Positions 52,859-62,311 of a stretch of DNA of 64,000 nucleotides are shown here, piece by piece. The notes under the pieces were generated by a model, which ran no database searches, had not been told where the DNA came from, and worked only from the letters and a program-made list of their open reading frames with translations. Both the position numbers and the translations under genes were made by a program. The stretch is from NCBI RefSeq assembly GCF_900156375.1, contig NZ_FTNK01000004.1, positions 372,001 through 436,000 of the forward strand. The letters run 5' to 3'. Source of the DNA: Paenibacillus macquariensis. Lineage in GTDB: Bacteria > Bacillota > Bacilli > Paenibacillales > Paenibacillaceae. The stretch's first letter is position 1. The number at the start of each line of letters is the position of its first letter.

Positions 52859-53869
52859 ATGAACAACACTAAAAAATTAGGTGCAGCGATTATCGGCTGC
52901 GGCACTATTTTTCCTTTGCATGCCAAAGCACTGGCCAATCTTCAGGGTGTGGAGCTTCTTGCTGTTGCTGATAACGATCTATCAAAGGCAGAGCAGAAGG
53001 GACTGGAATTGGGATGCTCGGCAACCGATGATTACCGTACGATTGTCGAAAGAGACGATATTGATGTAGTGCATTTATGCACTCCGCATCATCTTCATGC
53101 TGAAATGGCTATCGAACTGCTTAAGGCAGGCAAGCATGTGCTTACTGAAAAACCTTTGGCTGCGAATCTGGACTCGGCTCGCCGCATGCTGGAGGCAGCC
53201 GCAAATAGCAAGGGGCAGCTTGGCGTAGTATTCCAAAACCGTTACAATGATCCATCTGTCCACATCAAACAGACGATCGAATCAGGCGAATTGGGAAGGC
53301 TGATCTGCTTGAAAGGCGTCGTCACCTGGCACAGGGATGAAGTCTATTACCGATCTAGTAATTGGAGAGGGCGCTGGGCCACCGAAGGCGGCGGGGTACT
53401 CATGAATCAGACCATCCATACCCTGGATCTACTTCAATGGTTCGGGGGGAATATCGCTACGGTGCAAGGCAGTGTGACAACGGATGTTCTGGATGGCGTA
53501 ATCGAGGTTGAGGACTCAGCCCATGCCTGCATTGAGTTTAGCAATAAGGCTAGAGCGCTTTTCTATGGAACGAATGCTTACTTGGTGAATTCACCAGTTG
53601 AACTGGAAGTAGTCTTCGAGCATGGAACCCTACTGCAACGTAGAGATAGCCTGTATCTCTGGAAGGATGAACAGGAGACTCTTATATGTGATCCGGCATC
53701 GAGATCGTTCGGAGCTAAATCCTATTGGGGTACCGGACATTTCCTACTGATTGAGGATTTCTACAACCATATCCGCGAGAATCGCAGGTTCTGGATCGAC
53801 GGCGAAGAGGGATTCAAGGCGCTGAAGTTGGCGATGGATATTTATAGCTCATCCAAAGCAAGGTCATAG
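52859..53869 (+). CDS. Gfo/Idh/MocA-family oxidoreductase
   Basis: A 336-aa dehydrogenase, third of its family in the set. AAIIGCGTIFPLHAKALANLQGVELLAVAD is the Rossmann start, HLCTPHHLHAEMAIELLKAGKHVLTEKPLA contains the EKP Lys near residue 97, and WATEGGGVLMNQTIHTLDLLQWFGG the C-terminal active-site block with its His. The ribosome site (AAGAAGAG) is weak, so translation may be coupled to the gene upstream. Substrate unknown. Confidence 0.92.
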   Translation: MNNTKKLGAAIIGCGTIFPLHAKALANLQGVELLAVADNDLSKAEQKGLELGCSATDDYRTIVERDDIDVVHLCTPHHLHAEMAIELLKAGKHVLTEKPLAANLDSARRMLEAAANSKGQLGVVFQNRYNDPSVHIKQTIESGELGRLICLKGVVTWHRDEVYYRSSNWRGRWATEGGGVLMNQTIHTLDLLQWFGGNIATVQGSVTTDVLDGVIEVEDSAHACIEFSNKARALFYGTNAYLVNSPVELEVVFEHGTLLQRRDSLYLWKDEQETLICDPASRSFGAKSYWGTGHFLLIEDFYNHIRENRRFWIDGEEGFKALKLAMDIYSSSKARS

Positions 53870-54138
53870 AATGAAAAAGGACACGATCGAAATTGCTTAA
53901 TGCCCAGCGATGTTCAGAATGACAGTAAATAACCTTCTTCTCGGTTATCGCCCTCTCGGGATGCTCACATGCGAACTTATATGCAACAAGGGGTTCGAGT
54001 CTTGTTCCCCTATTCGGCAGCTTCACCCCTTCATAGGATAAATTCTCAGTTTCAATTAGAATTTCTGCATGGAACTTTAATGCTGTTGCCATAGTTATAG
54101 TAGCCTCCCCAAATAAAATGAGGATTAATGTGTATGAT

Positions 54139-54297
54139 TCACATTAACCCTCGTTCTTTCAAACTGATATATTTTTGATGGCCGATGACGATGTGGTCGA
54201 GAACTTCTATACCTATGATCGTTCCGGCTTCCTTTAAGCGATTTGTGGTTGAAATATCTTGGGGGCTTGGATCTGGATTTCCGCTAGGATGATTAGG
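54139..54297 (-). pseudogene. RadC (JAB/MPN-domain) C-terminal fragment
   Basis: Minus-strand reading gives [20 protein letters not shown], then [30 protein letters not shown] and a stop, the conserved end of RadC proteins; NHPSG belongs to the JAMM metal-binding motif. The 5' side is cut at about 54297, where a stretch duplicated from 61380 begins. RadC-like genes often travel with mobile elements. Confidence 0.8.
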
Positions 54298-54461
54298 CGA
54301 CTGGAGTGAGTCCAATTCAGTTCATGAGATCGGTTTCTAAATAGCCTAAAACTATATCATGATTTCGAATGTTTTATCATTCTGACCTTTTATCGGAAGG
54401 GCTATAATATAAGCAGCAGATGAGTAATAGCCTGCATCAAAAAAAGAATAGGGGAAAATGT
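54295..54461 (+). repeat. 167-bp direct repeat, copy 1 (3' end of a YesN-type gene)
   Basis: About 94% identical by eye to 61380-61545. It begins AGGCGACTGGAGTGAGTCCA, codes for the C-terminal residues of an AraC-type regulator ([19 protein letters not shown]) and runs on through its 3' flank to GGGGAAAATGT. Confidence 0.88.
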
Positions 54462-54798
54462 CATAGTCATTGATCTTCTGACTGAACAAGTGGTAACTGG
54501 CAGCTATCAAGAAATCCAAATTATTGTCATTAACTTATAAGTAGCGGGAGGATAGGATGGAAAAATAAATAATAAGGTTTATTTACCTGCCGAATGACCT
54601 CTGGCCTTGATAATTGACCATTGTTCTCACCTCTACAATCATGGTAGAGATGACTCATTATACTTTGCCCAGATAATTTTCAAATTTAACTTACTCCACA
54701 TATTCAGTTTATTGAGAAAATAAGCAGTACTCCTGCCCCACGGTGATAGGTCTTTATGGTCATATACTAGATAGAGGCTCGGAATTAGATGGTCCGCT

Positions 54799-54942
54799 AT
54801 GAATTATGCCAAGAGCGACGGGGAAGTCGAGTCTACTCTGAATAAAACGATTGAAGAGAAGAATAAGCTAAAATTCCCTAAAGTACTCGAATTAGTTCAG
54901 AAGAAGTGGCAGCATAATCTGAATAAAATGAACGGCCTATAG
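54799..54942 (+). CDS. Small hypothetical frame, possibly a gene fragment
   Basis: A 47-codon frame (ending KVLELVQKKWQHNLNKMNGL) that is helical and basic. There is no ribosome site and no family I know. It lies in a debris region, so it is more likely the 3' end of a lost gene than a complete gene. Confidence 0.25.
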   Translation: MNYAKSDGEVESTLNKTIEEKNKLKFPKVLELVQKKWQHNLNKMNGL

Positions 54943-54957
54943 TTTCTTAGTGGGTGG

Positions 54958-54984
54958 TATAGTATACTAATTTAGTATACTATA
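54958..54984. promoter_or_regulatory. 12-bp perfect inverted repeat
   Basis: TATAGTATACTA (54958-54969) and TAGTATACTATA (54973-54984) are exact reverse complements separated by three bases. It has the shape of an operator or of an AT-rich hairpin. Confidence 0.5.
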
Positions 54985-55039
54985 TACATTTAATTGATAA
55001 TTTTACCCATTTTTTTAAAATATATATCATGGAAAAACG

Positions 55040-55824
55040 TTCGCAGCTACTGTCAGTTACAATCCTGACCTCATTCATGACAGTCTGGAACAGCTGTTCG
55101 AATTGGTGCAGAATCTTAAGAAAATGGTGTTGTTTACAACCTTGATCTGTATGCGCTTTCAAAGACTAGCTTTTTCCTGTATTCGCTTTCTCTCAGAGTA
55201 TTTAAGGAAGGGGATTTTGCGAAGCGCATTCAGGATACCGACTCGGATTAGTTCGCTCAAATTTCTACGATTCAATGAGACGGCTGAGAATATAGAAGAC
55301 CTCATCCAGGAGGTCTATATTACCATCTTTCAGAAGTAAGAAGCCGATCTGGAATCGCTTCAGGCTCAAATTAAACCGCACTTTTTGTACAATACGTTAT
55401 CTTCGATCAGCAGGCTCGCCCGTTTAGGAGAAACGGAGAAGCTTTACCAAATGGTCAGCGTGCTAGCAACGTTCTACCGTCTTACCCTGGTTGAGGGGGA
55501 ATCTATCATCCCGATTCGCGAGGAACTCCGGCAGGTCCGATCTAATATTGGCATACATAAGATAAAGCATCTAGACAGGCTTGCCGTTAACTTTGATAAT
55601 CAATTCTCTGTCTTGGAATACATACCGTAAAGTTGATTTTGCAACTGTTTGTTGCTCTGAAGCATGCCATGTTCGAAGAGCCTCTTCATATCCGGCGTTG
55701 CTCAAGCTGCAATTTGGAGAATCATTTGGGTATCACGATTCAGAGCGAATTGGGCTTTGGAACGACGGTTCAGATTGCCATTCCGTTATACCGGGAGATG
55801 CCTGTTGAAAGTGAAATCAGCTAA
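55040..55824 (+). pseudogene. YesM-type sensor histidine kinase, decayed
   Basis: Several frames spell the C-terminal half of a YesM-like kinase. At 55250-55340 there is an end-of-HAMP-like NETAENIEDLIQEVYITIFQK, then at 55342-55630 a stretch with LQAQIKPHFLYNTLSSI, holding the phospho-accepting His, and the following helix pair. After a stop at 55628, the ATPase domain is largely deleted; only the closing ITIQSELGFGTTVQIAIPLYR remains at 55730-55795. The N-terminal sensor part is unrecognisable. The intact kinase gene at 58016 is a similar but separate one. Confidence 0.8.
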
Positions 55825-55871
55825 AGGATTCATACACGAATCTAAATCATAAATTAACGGAGGGTTATATG

Positions 55872-57629
55872 ATGTCTATTTTTGCAGTGGAAGGTAATCA
55901 ATTTGTTCTTGATGGCGAGCCGATTAGAATCATTTCAGGCGCAATCCATTATTTCCGCGTTGTTCCCGAGTATTGGCAGGATCGTCTGATGAAGTTGAAA
56001 GCTTGCGGCTTCAACACGGTAGAAACCTATGTACCGTGGAACTTTCACGAGCCGCACGAAGGGCAGTTCAACTTTGAAGGCATGGCTGACATCGTCAAGT
56101 TTATCGAGATAGCAGGCGAACTGGGACTGCATGTCATCGTTCGCCCGAGTCCGTATATTTGCGCGGAGTGGGAATTCGGCGGAATGCCGGCTTGGCTGTT
56201 GGCTGATCCCGGTATGAGGTTACGCTGTTTCCACCAGCCTTTCCTAGATAAAATTGATGCCTATTTTGACGTTTTGTTGCCGAAGCTTGTTCCACTGCTC
56301 TGTACGAACGGCGGGCCGATCTTCGCGATGCAAATCGAGAATGAGTACGGAAGCTATGGAAACGACGTGCAATATTTAGAATATTTAAAAGAGAGCAAGA
56401 TCAAACGAGGCATCGACGTGCTGCTGTTCACTTCCGATGGACCAGAAGACTTTATGCTGCAAGGCGGTATGGTACCGGGTGTGTTGGAGACTGTCAATTT
56501 TGGTTCACGGCCGAAGGAAGCTTTCGATGAGCTTCGCATTTACCAACCTGAAGGCCCGATCATGTGCATGGAGTATTGGAACGGCTGGTTCGATCATTGG
56601 TTCGGGCAGCATCATATCCGGGATACCGCCGATGTGGCGAAAGTATTCGACGAAATGCTGGCGATGGACGCTTCTGTCAACTTCTACATGTTCCATGGAG
56701 GAACGAACTTTGGTTTCTGGAGCGGAGCAAACGACGACGGTATTAAGTATATGCCGACGATCACAAGCTACGACTACGATGTGGCGATCAACGAATCAGG
56801 CGATGTGACAGAGAAGTTCTATGCCGTACGCGATGTTGTAGCCAAATACGTCGAACTGGGACCGCTGGAGCTACCTGAACCGATCAAGAAAAAAGCATAC
56901 GGCCAAGTGAACATGTCGCAGCATGCTTCGTTGTTCGAATCACTAGATAAGTTGTCTACGCCGGTGCAAAGAACATGCCCGGACCCTATGGAGATGTTGG
57001 GACAAAACTCCGGCTTCATCTTATACACAACACGAATTTCTGGACCACGTAAAGAAACAGAGCTGAATTTGCAGAATGTGCATGATCGTGCGCAGATCTT
57101 TGTCAACGGTGAGTTTAAAGGCGTAGTGGAGCGCTGGAATAAAGACGCGAAGCCCATTTCTTTCAGTATCCCATCTGAAGGTGCACAATTGAGTGTGCTC
57201 GTCGAAAATATGGGGAGGATAAACTACGGCCCATACCTGCGGGATATGAAAGGGATTACCGAAGGAATCCGTTTTGGCGCGCAGTTCCTGTACCATTGGA
57301 CGATCCATACCCTGCCTTTGGAAGATTTGTCAAAGCTGGAATATGCCTCATCAGAAGCGAAACACGAAGGCCAGCCAGCATTCTACAAAGGGACGTTCCG
57401 AGTGGATGAAACGGCAGATACATTCCTTGAGCTGAAAGGCTGGAACAAAGGTGTGGCGTACATCAACGGGTTTAACCTTGGCCGGTATTGGGAAATGGTA
57501 GGGCCGCAGAAAACATTGTACATCCCGGGTCCTCTCCTCCGAAAAGGAGAAAACGAGCTTGTGTTGTTCGAGCTGCATGGTGCCAAAGAGTCGGTCGTCA
57601 CCCTTGGCGACAGCGCTATTCTCGGGTAG
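55872..57629 (+). CDS. Glycoside hydrolase family 35 beta-galactosidase
   Basis: A 585-aa GH35 enzyme that releases terminal beta-linked galactose. The TIM-barrel part has ISGAIHYFRVVPEYWQDRL, TVETYVPWNFHEP, VRPSPYICAEWEFGGMPAWLL, the acid/base Glu in FAMQIENEYGSYG (near residue 158) and the nucleophile Glu in GPIMCMEYWNGWFDHWFG (near 233). C-terminal beta-sandwich domains run from about 380, ending LKGWNKGVAYINGFNLGRYW and FELHG. There is no signal peptide, so it is cytoplasmic and would act on imported oligosaccharides. GGAGGG lies 7 nt before ATG 55872; the ATG just before it (55869) is also possible. Confidence 0.95.
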   Translation: MSIFAVEGNQFVLDGEPIRIISGAIHYFRVVPEYWQDRLMKLKACGFNTVETYVPWNFHEPHEGQFNFEGMADIVKFIEIAGELGLHVIVRPSPYICAEWEFGGMPAWLLADPGMRLRCFHQPFLDKIDAYFDVLLPKLVPLLCTNGGPIFAMQIENEYGSYGNDVQYLEYLKESKIKRGIDVLLFTSDGPEDFMLQGGMVPGVLETVNFGSRPKEAFDELRIYQPEGPIMCMEYWNGWFDHWFGQHHIRDTADVAKVFDEMLAMDASVNFYMFHGGTNFGFWSGANDDGIKYMPTITSYDYDVAINESGDVTEKFYAVRDVVAKYVELGPLELPEPIKKKAYGQVNMSQHASLFESLDKLSTPVQRTCPDPMEMLGQNSGFILYTTRISGPRKETELNLQNVHDRAQIFVNGEFKGVVERWNKDAKPISFSIPSEGAQLSVLVENMGRINYGPYLRDMKGITEGIRFGAQFLYHWTIHTLPLEDLSKLEYASSEAKHEGQPAFYKGTFRVDETADTFLELKGWNKGVAYINGFNLGRYWEMVGPQKTLYIPGPLLRKGENELVLFELHGAKESVVTLGDSAILG

Positions 57630-58015
57630 GAAGCATTGGGGTGTTAGTGCAGATTGATCATTCCAATGAAGGTAGGGAGAATACCATGAACCAACTTAAG
57701 GCCGTTTAATCGGAGTACGATCAAGAAAATCATCCAGGAAGGGCGGATATTGATTAGCCCTTAAGAATTGAGCAGCAACAATGGGTGGCTCCTGAAATCA
57801 TCAGGAGCCATCTTTTTTAAAGATAGAGAAAATCGCAGTTCGAATGTGAACCAAGATCGGCTTATAAACATTTAACAAAGAAGATCGCCTGTTCTAGTGC
57901 GTTATTGAAGGGTATCTTCTTTGTCATATTTTAAGTTAACATTTCTTATTTTTACTGAAGTAATTAGTGATCGGACCCGGTAATAAGTGGCATATATATG
58001 TATGGAGGGGTATTC
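57630..58015. other. Intergenic region with two hairpins
   Basis: A terminator at 57786-57818 and a second dyad, ACAAAGAAGAT (57875-57885) with ATCTTCTTTGT (57914-57924), then CATATTTT. The promoter of the kinase operon should be after 57924. No gene seen. Confidence 0.55.
57786..57818 (+). terminator. Rho-independent terminator
   Basis: TGGCTCCTGA (57786-57795) pairs with TCAGGAGCCA (57801-57810), then TCTTTTTT. Confidence 0.92.
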
Positions 58016-59782
58016 ATGTTCAGACATAGAGAAATAGGGATTACTAAGCATTTTATCCGGACTTTTGTGTTGATTATCATTGTTCCATTCATCTTATTTA
58101 TCACAATATTTTATAAATATTATTCAACATCATTAATTCAAAGGTCAATGGATCAAGTTGATCAACAGCTGGATATAGCATCGGACAATATGAACGCTGA
58201 GGTGAAACGGGCTTCACTTACCATTGCTACAATCGCTAATGTGAATGATCATATGATATTAGATGAAGTCTCAGAGTGGAGCAAAAGCTCGACTTCGGTC
58301 GGAAAAATTCAACTTGCTCGTGAGATAGATTCATACTTAAATAGTATCTCGAATTATAGTAATGATATTGTGAGCGTTATTTTTACTTTAAAGGATGGAG
58401 GATATTATTATTTTAAAAATCCTCCTGTTATGTCTGAATCTTCCATTCGTAATCTGCCATGGTATCAAGAGGCACTAAGGAGCAGCAATGGAACATTATT
58501 CATTGTTGACAGTCTGAACGGTATCACTTCGGATAAACAGGATAAGTTTACCTTTTTACTTCATCCGGAAAGGTCTTTGGACACAGAGGTGGAGATGATA
58601 TATTTGACGACTCACGCCTCTATTCCTGATTTCAATCGTTCAAATCCTGAAATTGAACAATTCATTATTGATCGTAACGGTAATCGAATTATGAATCAGA
58701 ACAATCATGATAAGGTAGACCCTGAAATTATGGTGGAAGTATCCAAAATGATGCAGAAGCAATCTCGCAATCGTGATGATGATTATTCCTTTCTGAAGAT
58801 CAATGGAGAAAATAAACTTCTTAAGCTTTATTCGTTTGAGAAGACAGATTGGAGAATCGTCAATATTTTGGATGAGAGTATTGTTACGAGGGGTGCAGAT
58901 CAATTTTTAAAGTTATCCATCATTTTTATATTTAGCAGTTTTACTTTTTTTATATTATTTATACTTTGGTTTTTTCGAGGTATACATAGCCCGCTACAGA
59001 ATCTTATTAAAGCGATGAGAAAGGTGGAAAAAGGTGATTTTCAGATTGAAGTTAAGGCAGATGGAAGAGGTGAGATTAAGCGACTGGGCTATACCTTCAA
59101 TCGCATGGTTTCGCAGATCAGAGATCTGATTGAAGAACGTGATATGAAGGAACGTGCGCGTAGTCAGGCTGAAATCGAAGCTTTGCAGTCACAAATTAAT
59201 CCACACTTCTTATCGAATACTTTAAATTCCGTTCGCGTTATGGCTATGATCGCGAAGACAGACAATATACGTAAAATTATCGACAGTCTATCTGCCCTTT
59301 TGACTCATGTATTTCGTGAACCCAACTCGTTAGCTCCAATCGGCCAGGAGATCAGAATACTTGAGTCATACGTACATATTATGCAGGTTCGTTATGGAGG
59401 CAAGCTAAATATCCAGTTTAATATTGATGATACGCTATTAAATTACAGCATGCCTAAAATGCTTCTTCAACCGATTCTTGAGAATGCCATATTTCATGGA
59501 TTAGATCAACAAAATGTAAACGAACTCATTGAGGTGAATGCGATTCGACATGAGCTTGGAGTATGTTTTACAATCACTGATTATGGTAGAGGAGTGACAG
59601 GTGAGCAAATTAGAGACATGCTGAAGCAGGGGGGGGGATACCAGAGTGGCAATTTTAGTGGCTTAGGTGTACATAATGTTCTAAAACGAATTGAACTTAA
59701 TTATGGTCATCCGTACGGTTTGAAAATGGATAGCGAGTTAGGTAGAGGCACCACCGTTACGATTCTGCTTCCACTGTCATGA
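58016..59782 (+). CDS. YesM-type sensor histidine kinase
   Basis: A 588-aa membrane kinase. It has a first membrane segment at about 17-40, an extracellular Cache-like sensor (about 41-290), a second membrane segment (about 298-322), HAMP (about 322-375), then the His_kinase domain with EALQSQINPHFLSNTLNSVRVMA (phospho-accepting His near residue 394) and an ATPase part with LLQPILENAIFHGL (N box), ITDYGRGV and GLGVHNVLKRI (G boxes). GGAGGGG lies 5 nt before ATG 58016. A run of nine G (59629-59637) lies between the G boxes. It pairs with the response regulator that follows; usual targets are sugar-uptake genes. Confidence 0.93.
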   Translation: MFRHREIGITKHFIRTFVLIIIVPFILFITIFYKYYSTSLIQRSMDQVDQQLDIASDNMNAEVKRASLTIATIANVNDHMILDEVSEWSKSSTSVGKIQLAREIDSYLNSISNYSNDIVSVIFTLKDGGYYYFKNPPVMSESSIRNLPWYQEALRSSNGTLFIVDSLNGITSDKQDKFTFLLHPERSLDTEVEMIYLTTHASIPDFNRSNPEIEQFIIDRNGNRIMNQNNHDKVDPEIMVEVSKMMQKQSRNRDDDYSFLKINGENKLLKLYSFEKTDWRIVNILDESIVTRGADQFLKLSIIFIFSSFTFFILFILWFFRGIHSPLQNLIKAMRKVEKGDFQIEVKADGRGEIKRLGYTFNRMVSQIRDLIEERDMKERARSQAEIEALQSQINPHFLSNTLNSVRVMAMIAKTDNIRKIIDSLSALLTHVFREPNSLAPIGQEIRILESYVHIMQVRYGGKLNIQFNIDDTLLNYSMPKMLLQPILENAIFHGLDQQNVNELIEVNAIRHELGVCFTITDYGRGVTGEQIRDMLKQGGGYQSGNFSGLGVHNVLKRIELNYGHPYGLKMDSELGRGTTVTILLPLS

Positions 59783-59813
59783 ACATGTATATTTCATTGA
59801 AAGGACGAGCCAT

Positions 59814-61429
59814 ATGATGAATGTAATGATAGTTGAAGATGAGACGATTATGAGATTGGCATTAACTACTTTGATTGACTGGGGATCTAATGGGTTTCGA
59901 ATTGTATATGAAGCAAGTAATGGTTATCAAGCATTGCAGTATATCAAGGAGAATCGTGATATTGACATTGTGATTACAGATTTGAAAATGCCTGTGATGG
60001 ATGGCTTAGAACTTATTGATGAGCTTAATCAGTTGGATGGCATTTCACCACATGTTGTCATTTTAAGTGCGTACGATGATTTTGGATTTGTACGGAAAGC
60101 ATTTAAGAAGGGGGTAAATGACTATATTCTTAAATCGGAGATGGATCCGAATGTTGTACTCGATCTCATGTGTAGGATCAAGCATGACTGTGAGGTTGAA
60201 CAGACAATGTCAAAACAGTCGAGAGAAATCTTTAATGGCGAACGGATACGCTTGAAACAGCAAACCATTCGGGAATGGCTTGAAATTGGCGTGAATCCTC
60301 AGTTGGAGCCTTCTAATCTGGAGGATTTGAATATGAGGTTTGAATGGACCAACATTACAGTCTCAGTGATTCGAGTAGAAGGCTTGGCTGAGGTACAGGA
60401 GCGGTATGGTTCGTCTATTGGGAAGTTTGTAAGTTCCGTATTAAAGTCTATTGATCAGGTGCTAACCGAAGTAGGAACAGGTGAAGTAATCAGCTGTAAT
60501 CCGTATGAATACGTGGTGCTCTTATCGTTTCGAACGAGTAGTTTAATTTATGTGCGACAGAGTATTTCGCAGATTCTGGATCAAATCATTTTTGTACTGA
60601 GGGAATACACCAATCTTCAAGTCACGATAGGAGTAAGTGAACTGTGTGAAGAGTTAAGGCAAATCCCGGAGTTTTATCTTCAAGCTCGAAAAAATGCCGA
60701 TTTGCGCTTTGTTATTAATAAGCATAGGATCATTTACCCTGAGGATGCTAGACATTTCTTGAAGCAGTCGGGAGAGACCTTGATCGGGAAAGAGCAAACC
60801 TTGCTGGATGCATTGAAGGAGGGGAAAGAGCAATCGGTGCTGCAAGAACTAGACAAAATGTTTACACTGATAAAGCGTTCTGCCTCCATGGGAAATGAGG
60901 TACTGCGTGCCCGATATATGGAACTCTTAATGATATTAGTGAAGTTCATGTATGATAACGGTTTTGTAAATAGCCAAGAAATTAAAAGGATAGAGGACGT
61001 ATACCAAATGGCTTGGCAGATTGACTCCGCCGAACGTTTGCAAACCAGGATTCAAACTTGGTTCTACAGCTTCTTCAAGAGATAGATAAGCAGGCGGGTC
61101 AGATGAATCGGGTTGTGGCAATTGCACAAGAGTTTATTATGGAGCATTATAATGAAGATAGTACACTTGGAAAAGTAAGTGGAATCGTGCATTTAAGTGA
61201 AGGTTATTTCAGCACATTGTTCTCAAATGCGGTAGGTGAGACTTTCAAAGAATTTGTTACAAAAGTACGCATGAAAAAGGCCATGGAAAGCATGAAGAAG
61301 GAGCCTTATCTAAAGATATATGAAATCGCAGAGCGTACAGGATATGCTAGTACGGAGCACTTTAGCCGGGTTTTTAAGAAGGCGACTGGAGTGAGTCCAA
61401 ATCAGTTCATGAGATCGGTTTCTAAATAG
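59814..61429 (+). pseudogene. YesN-type AraC-family response regulator, frameshifted
   Basis: Two overlapping frames make one regulator. Residues 1-120 are a receiver domain (VMIVEDETIMRLAL, phosphorylation Asp in IVITDLKMPVMDG near residue 55, VVILSAYDDFGFV, Lys in YILKSEMD). A middle domain runs to a stop at 61083-61085. The second frame, from about 61058 to 61429, gives LQLLQEIDKQAGQMNRVVA and a complete AraC helix-turn-helix (VSGIVHLSEGYFSTLFSNAVGETFKEFV, IYEIAERTGYASTEHFSRVFKKATGVSP). One base too many near 61059-61066 explains the break; the joined protein would have the usual ~540 aa. It may be a true mutation or a sequence error; without the second frame it cannot bind DNA. Confidence 0.85.
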
Positions 61430-61545
61430 CCTAAAACTATATCATGATTTCGAATGTTGTATCATTCTGACCTCTTATCGGAAGGGCTACGATATAAGCT
61501 GCAGATGAGTAATAACCTGCATCAAAAAAGAATAGGGGAAAATGT
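61380..61545 (+). repeat. 166-bp direct repeat, copy 2 (original 3' end of the YesN-type gene)
   Basis: The last 16 codons of the response-regulator frame and its 3' flank, matching 54295-54461. Because it joins smoothly to the full helix-turn-helix here, this is the parental copy. Confidence 0.88.
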
Positions 61546-62170
61546 TAATAAATAGAGTTTGTAATCTTTCCTAATCTTTCCACGAATTTATACTTCATCA
61601 GGGGAATGGGACTGCGCCCCGACACTACATATTCAACAAGTGACTTACTTCATCTAAAAGACAAAAAGCAATGGTACTTGCATTGTTTGTAGGCGGTTTC
61701 ACTTCGTTCAACTCAAAGGAGGTGATGCTGATCGATGGCAATTGCCGAAAACGCAGGCAACTGTTGAGCAGAACAAAACTTTAAAATTACCGCACAGGCT
61801 ATGCCTTCAGATGCTCAACTTAAAACTGTAACCTGGTCTTCCGGTAATGTGCTGTTGCGACGGTAAACGGTAATGGGCTTATAACAGGTAATGGGCTTAT
61901 AACAGGTAAAGCTCCGGGCACAGTCATTATTACCGCTGCAACGGGTGACGGAAAAGTGACTGCTACATGTACGGGTACGGTTCAAGCGCCAATACCGATT
62001 GCGAAGGGGTGAACAATCCGAATCAGGTCGCGTTTATGTATATCTAAATCCAATGACGGATACAGCAGGCACAACAGTTTCAACAAAAGAAGAATGATCG
62101 TCGGAAAGAAATGCACCAAGACGATTCGAAAGAATAGTACTCAACTCAATATGACAAATTGAAATTGTGA
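61546..62170 (+). pseudogene. Ig-like (Big_2) domain remnant
   Basis: Around 61780-61990, in shifting frames, are FKITAQAMPSDAQLKTVTWSS, ATVNGNGLITG and KAPGTVIITAATGDGKVTATCTGTV, the typical sequence of bacterial Ig-like group 2 repeats found in surface proteins. A 14-bp phrase (AATGGGCTTATAACAGGTAA) is duplicated in tandem at 61873-61910. An ATG at 61736 with AAAGGAGGTGAT upstream leads only to an early stop. Confidence 0.6.
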
Positions 62171-62173
62171 AAG

Positions 62174-62207
62174 CCTACTCGAGAACGCTGACTCGTGTAG
62201 GTTTTTT
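62174..62207 (+). terminator. Rho-independent terminator
   Basis: CCTACTCGAG (62174-62183) pairs with CTCGTGTAGG (62192-62201) with one mismatch, followed by T6. Confidence 0.85.
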
Positions 62208-62311
62208 GCATTCAGCAAACATGTTGACAGGACAAGTTTTAGTAAAATATAGTAATTTTATATTAAATTTACACGAGTAAATTATATTCATTTCTTTAGG
62301 AGGTATGCAAA

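Larger units (their letters stand above)
54462..55102. other. Degraded intergenic DNA
   Basis: Apart from a 47-codon frame at 54799-54942 and the dyad at 54958, nothing definite is seen. Short open stretches such as IDLLTEQVVTGSYQEIQ (near 54466-54520) suggest further gene debris. Confidence 0.4.

Noticed and set aside
61050..61090. Programmed ribosomal frameshift in the response-regulator gene.
   Set aside because: No slippery heptamer or downstream pseudoknot is evident; a simple one-base insertion or error is more likely.
61736..61769. Short ORF with a perfect AAAGGAGGTGAT ribosome site.
   Set aside because: It stops after ten codons inside a degraded Ig-like-domain region; it is probably a remnant start rather than a peptide gene.
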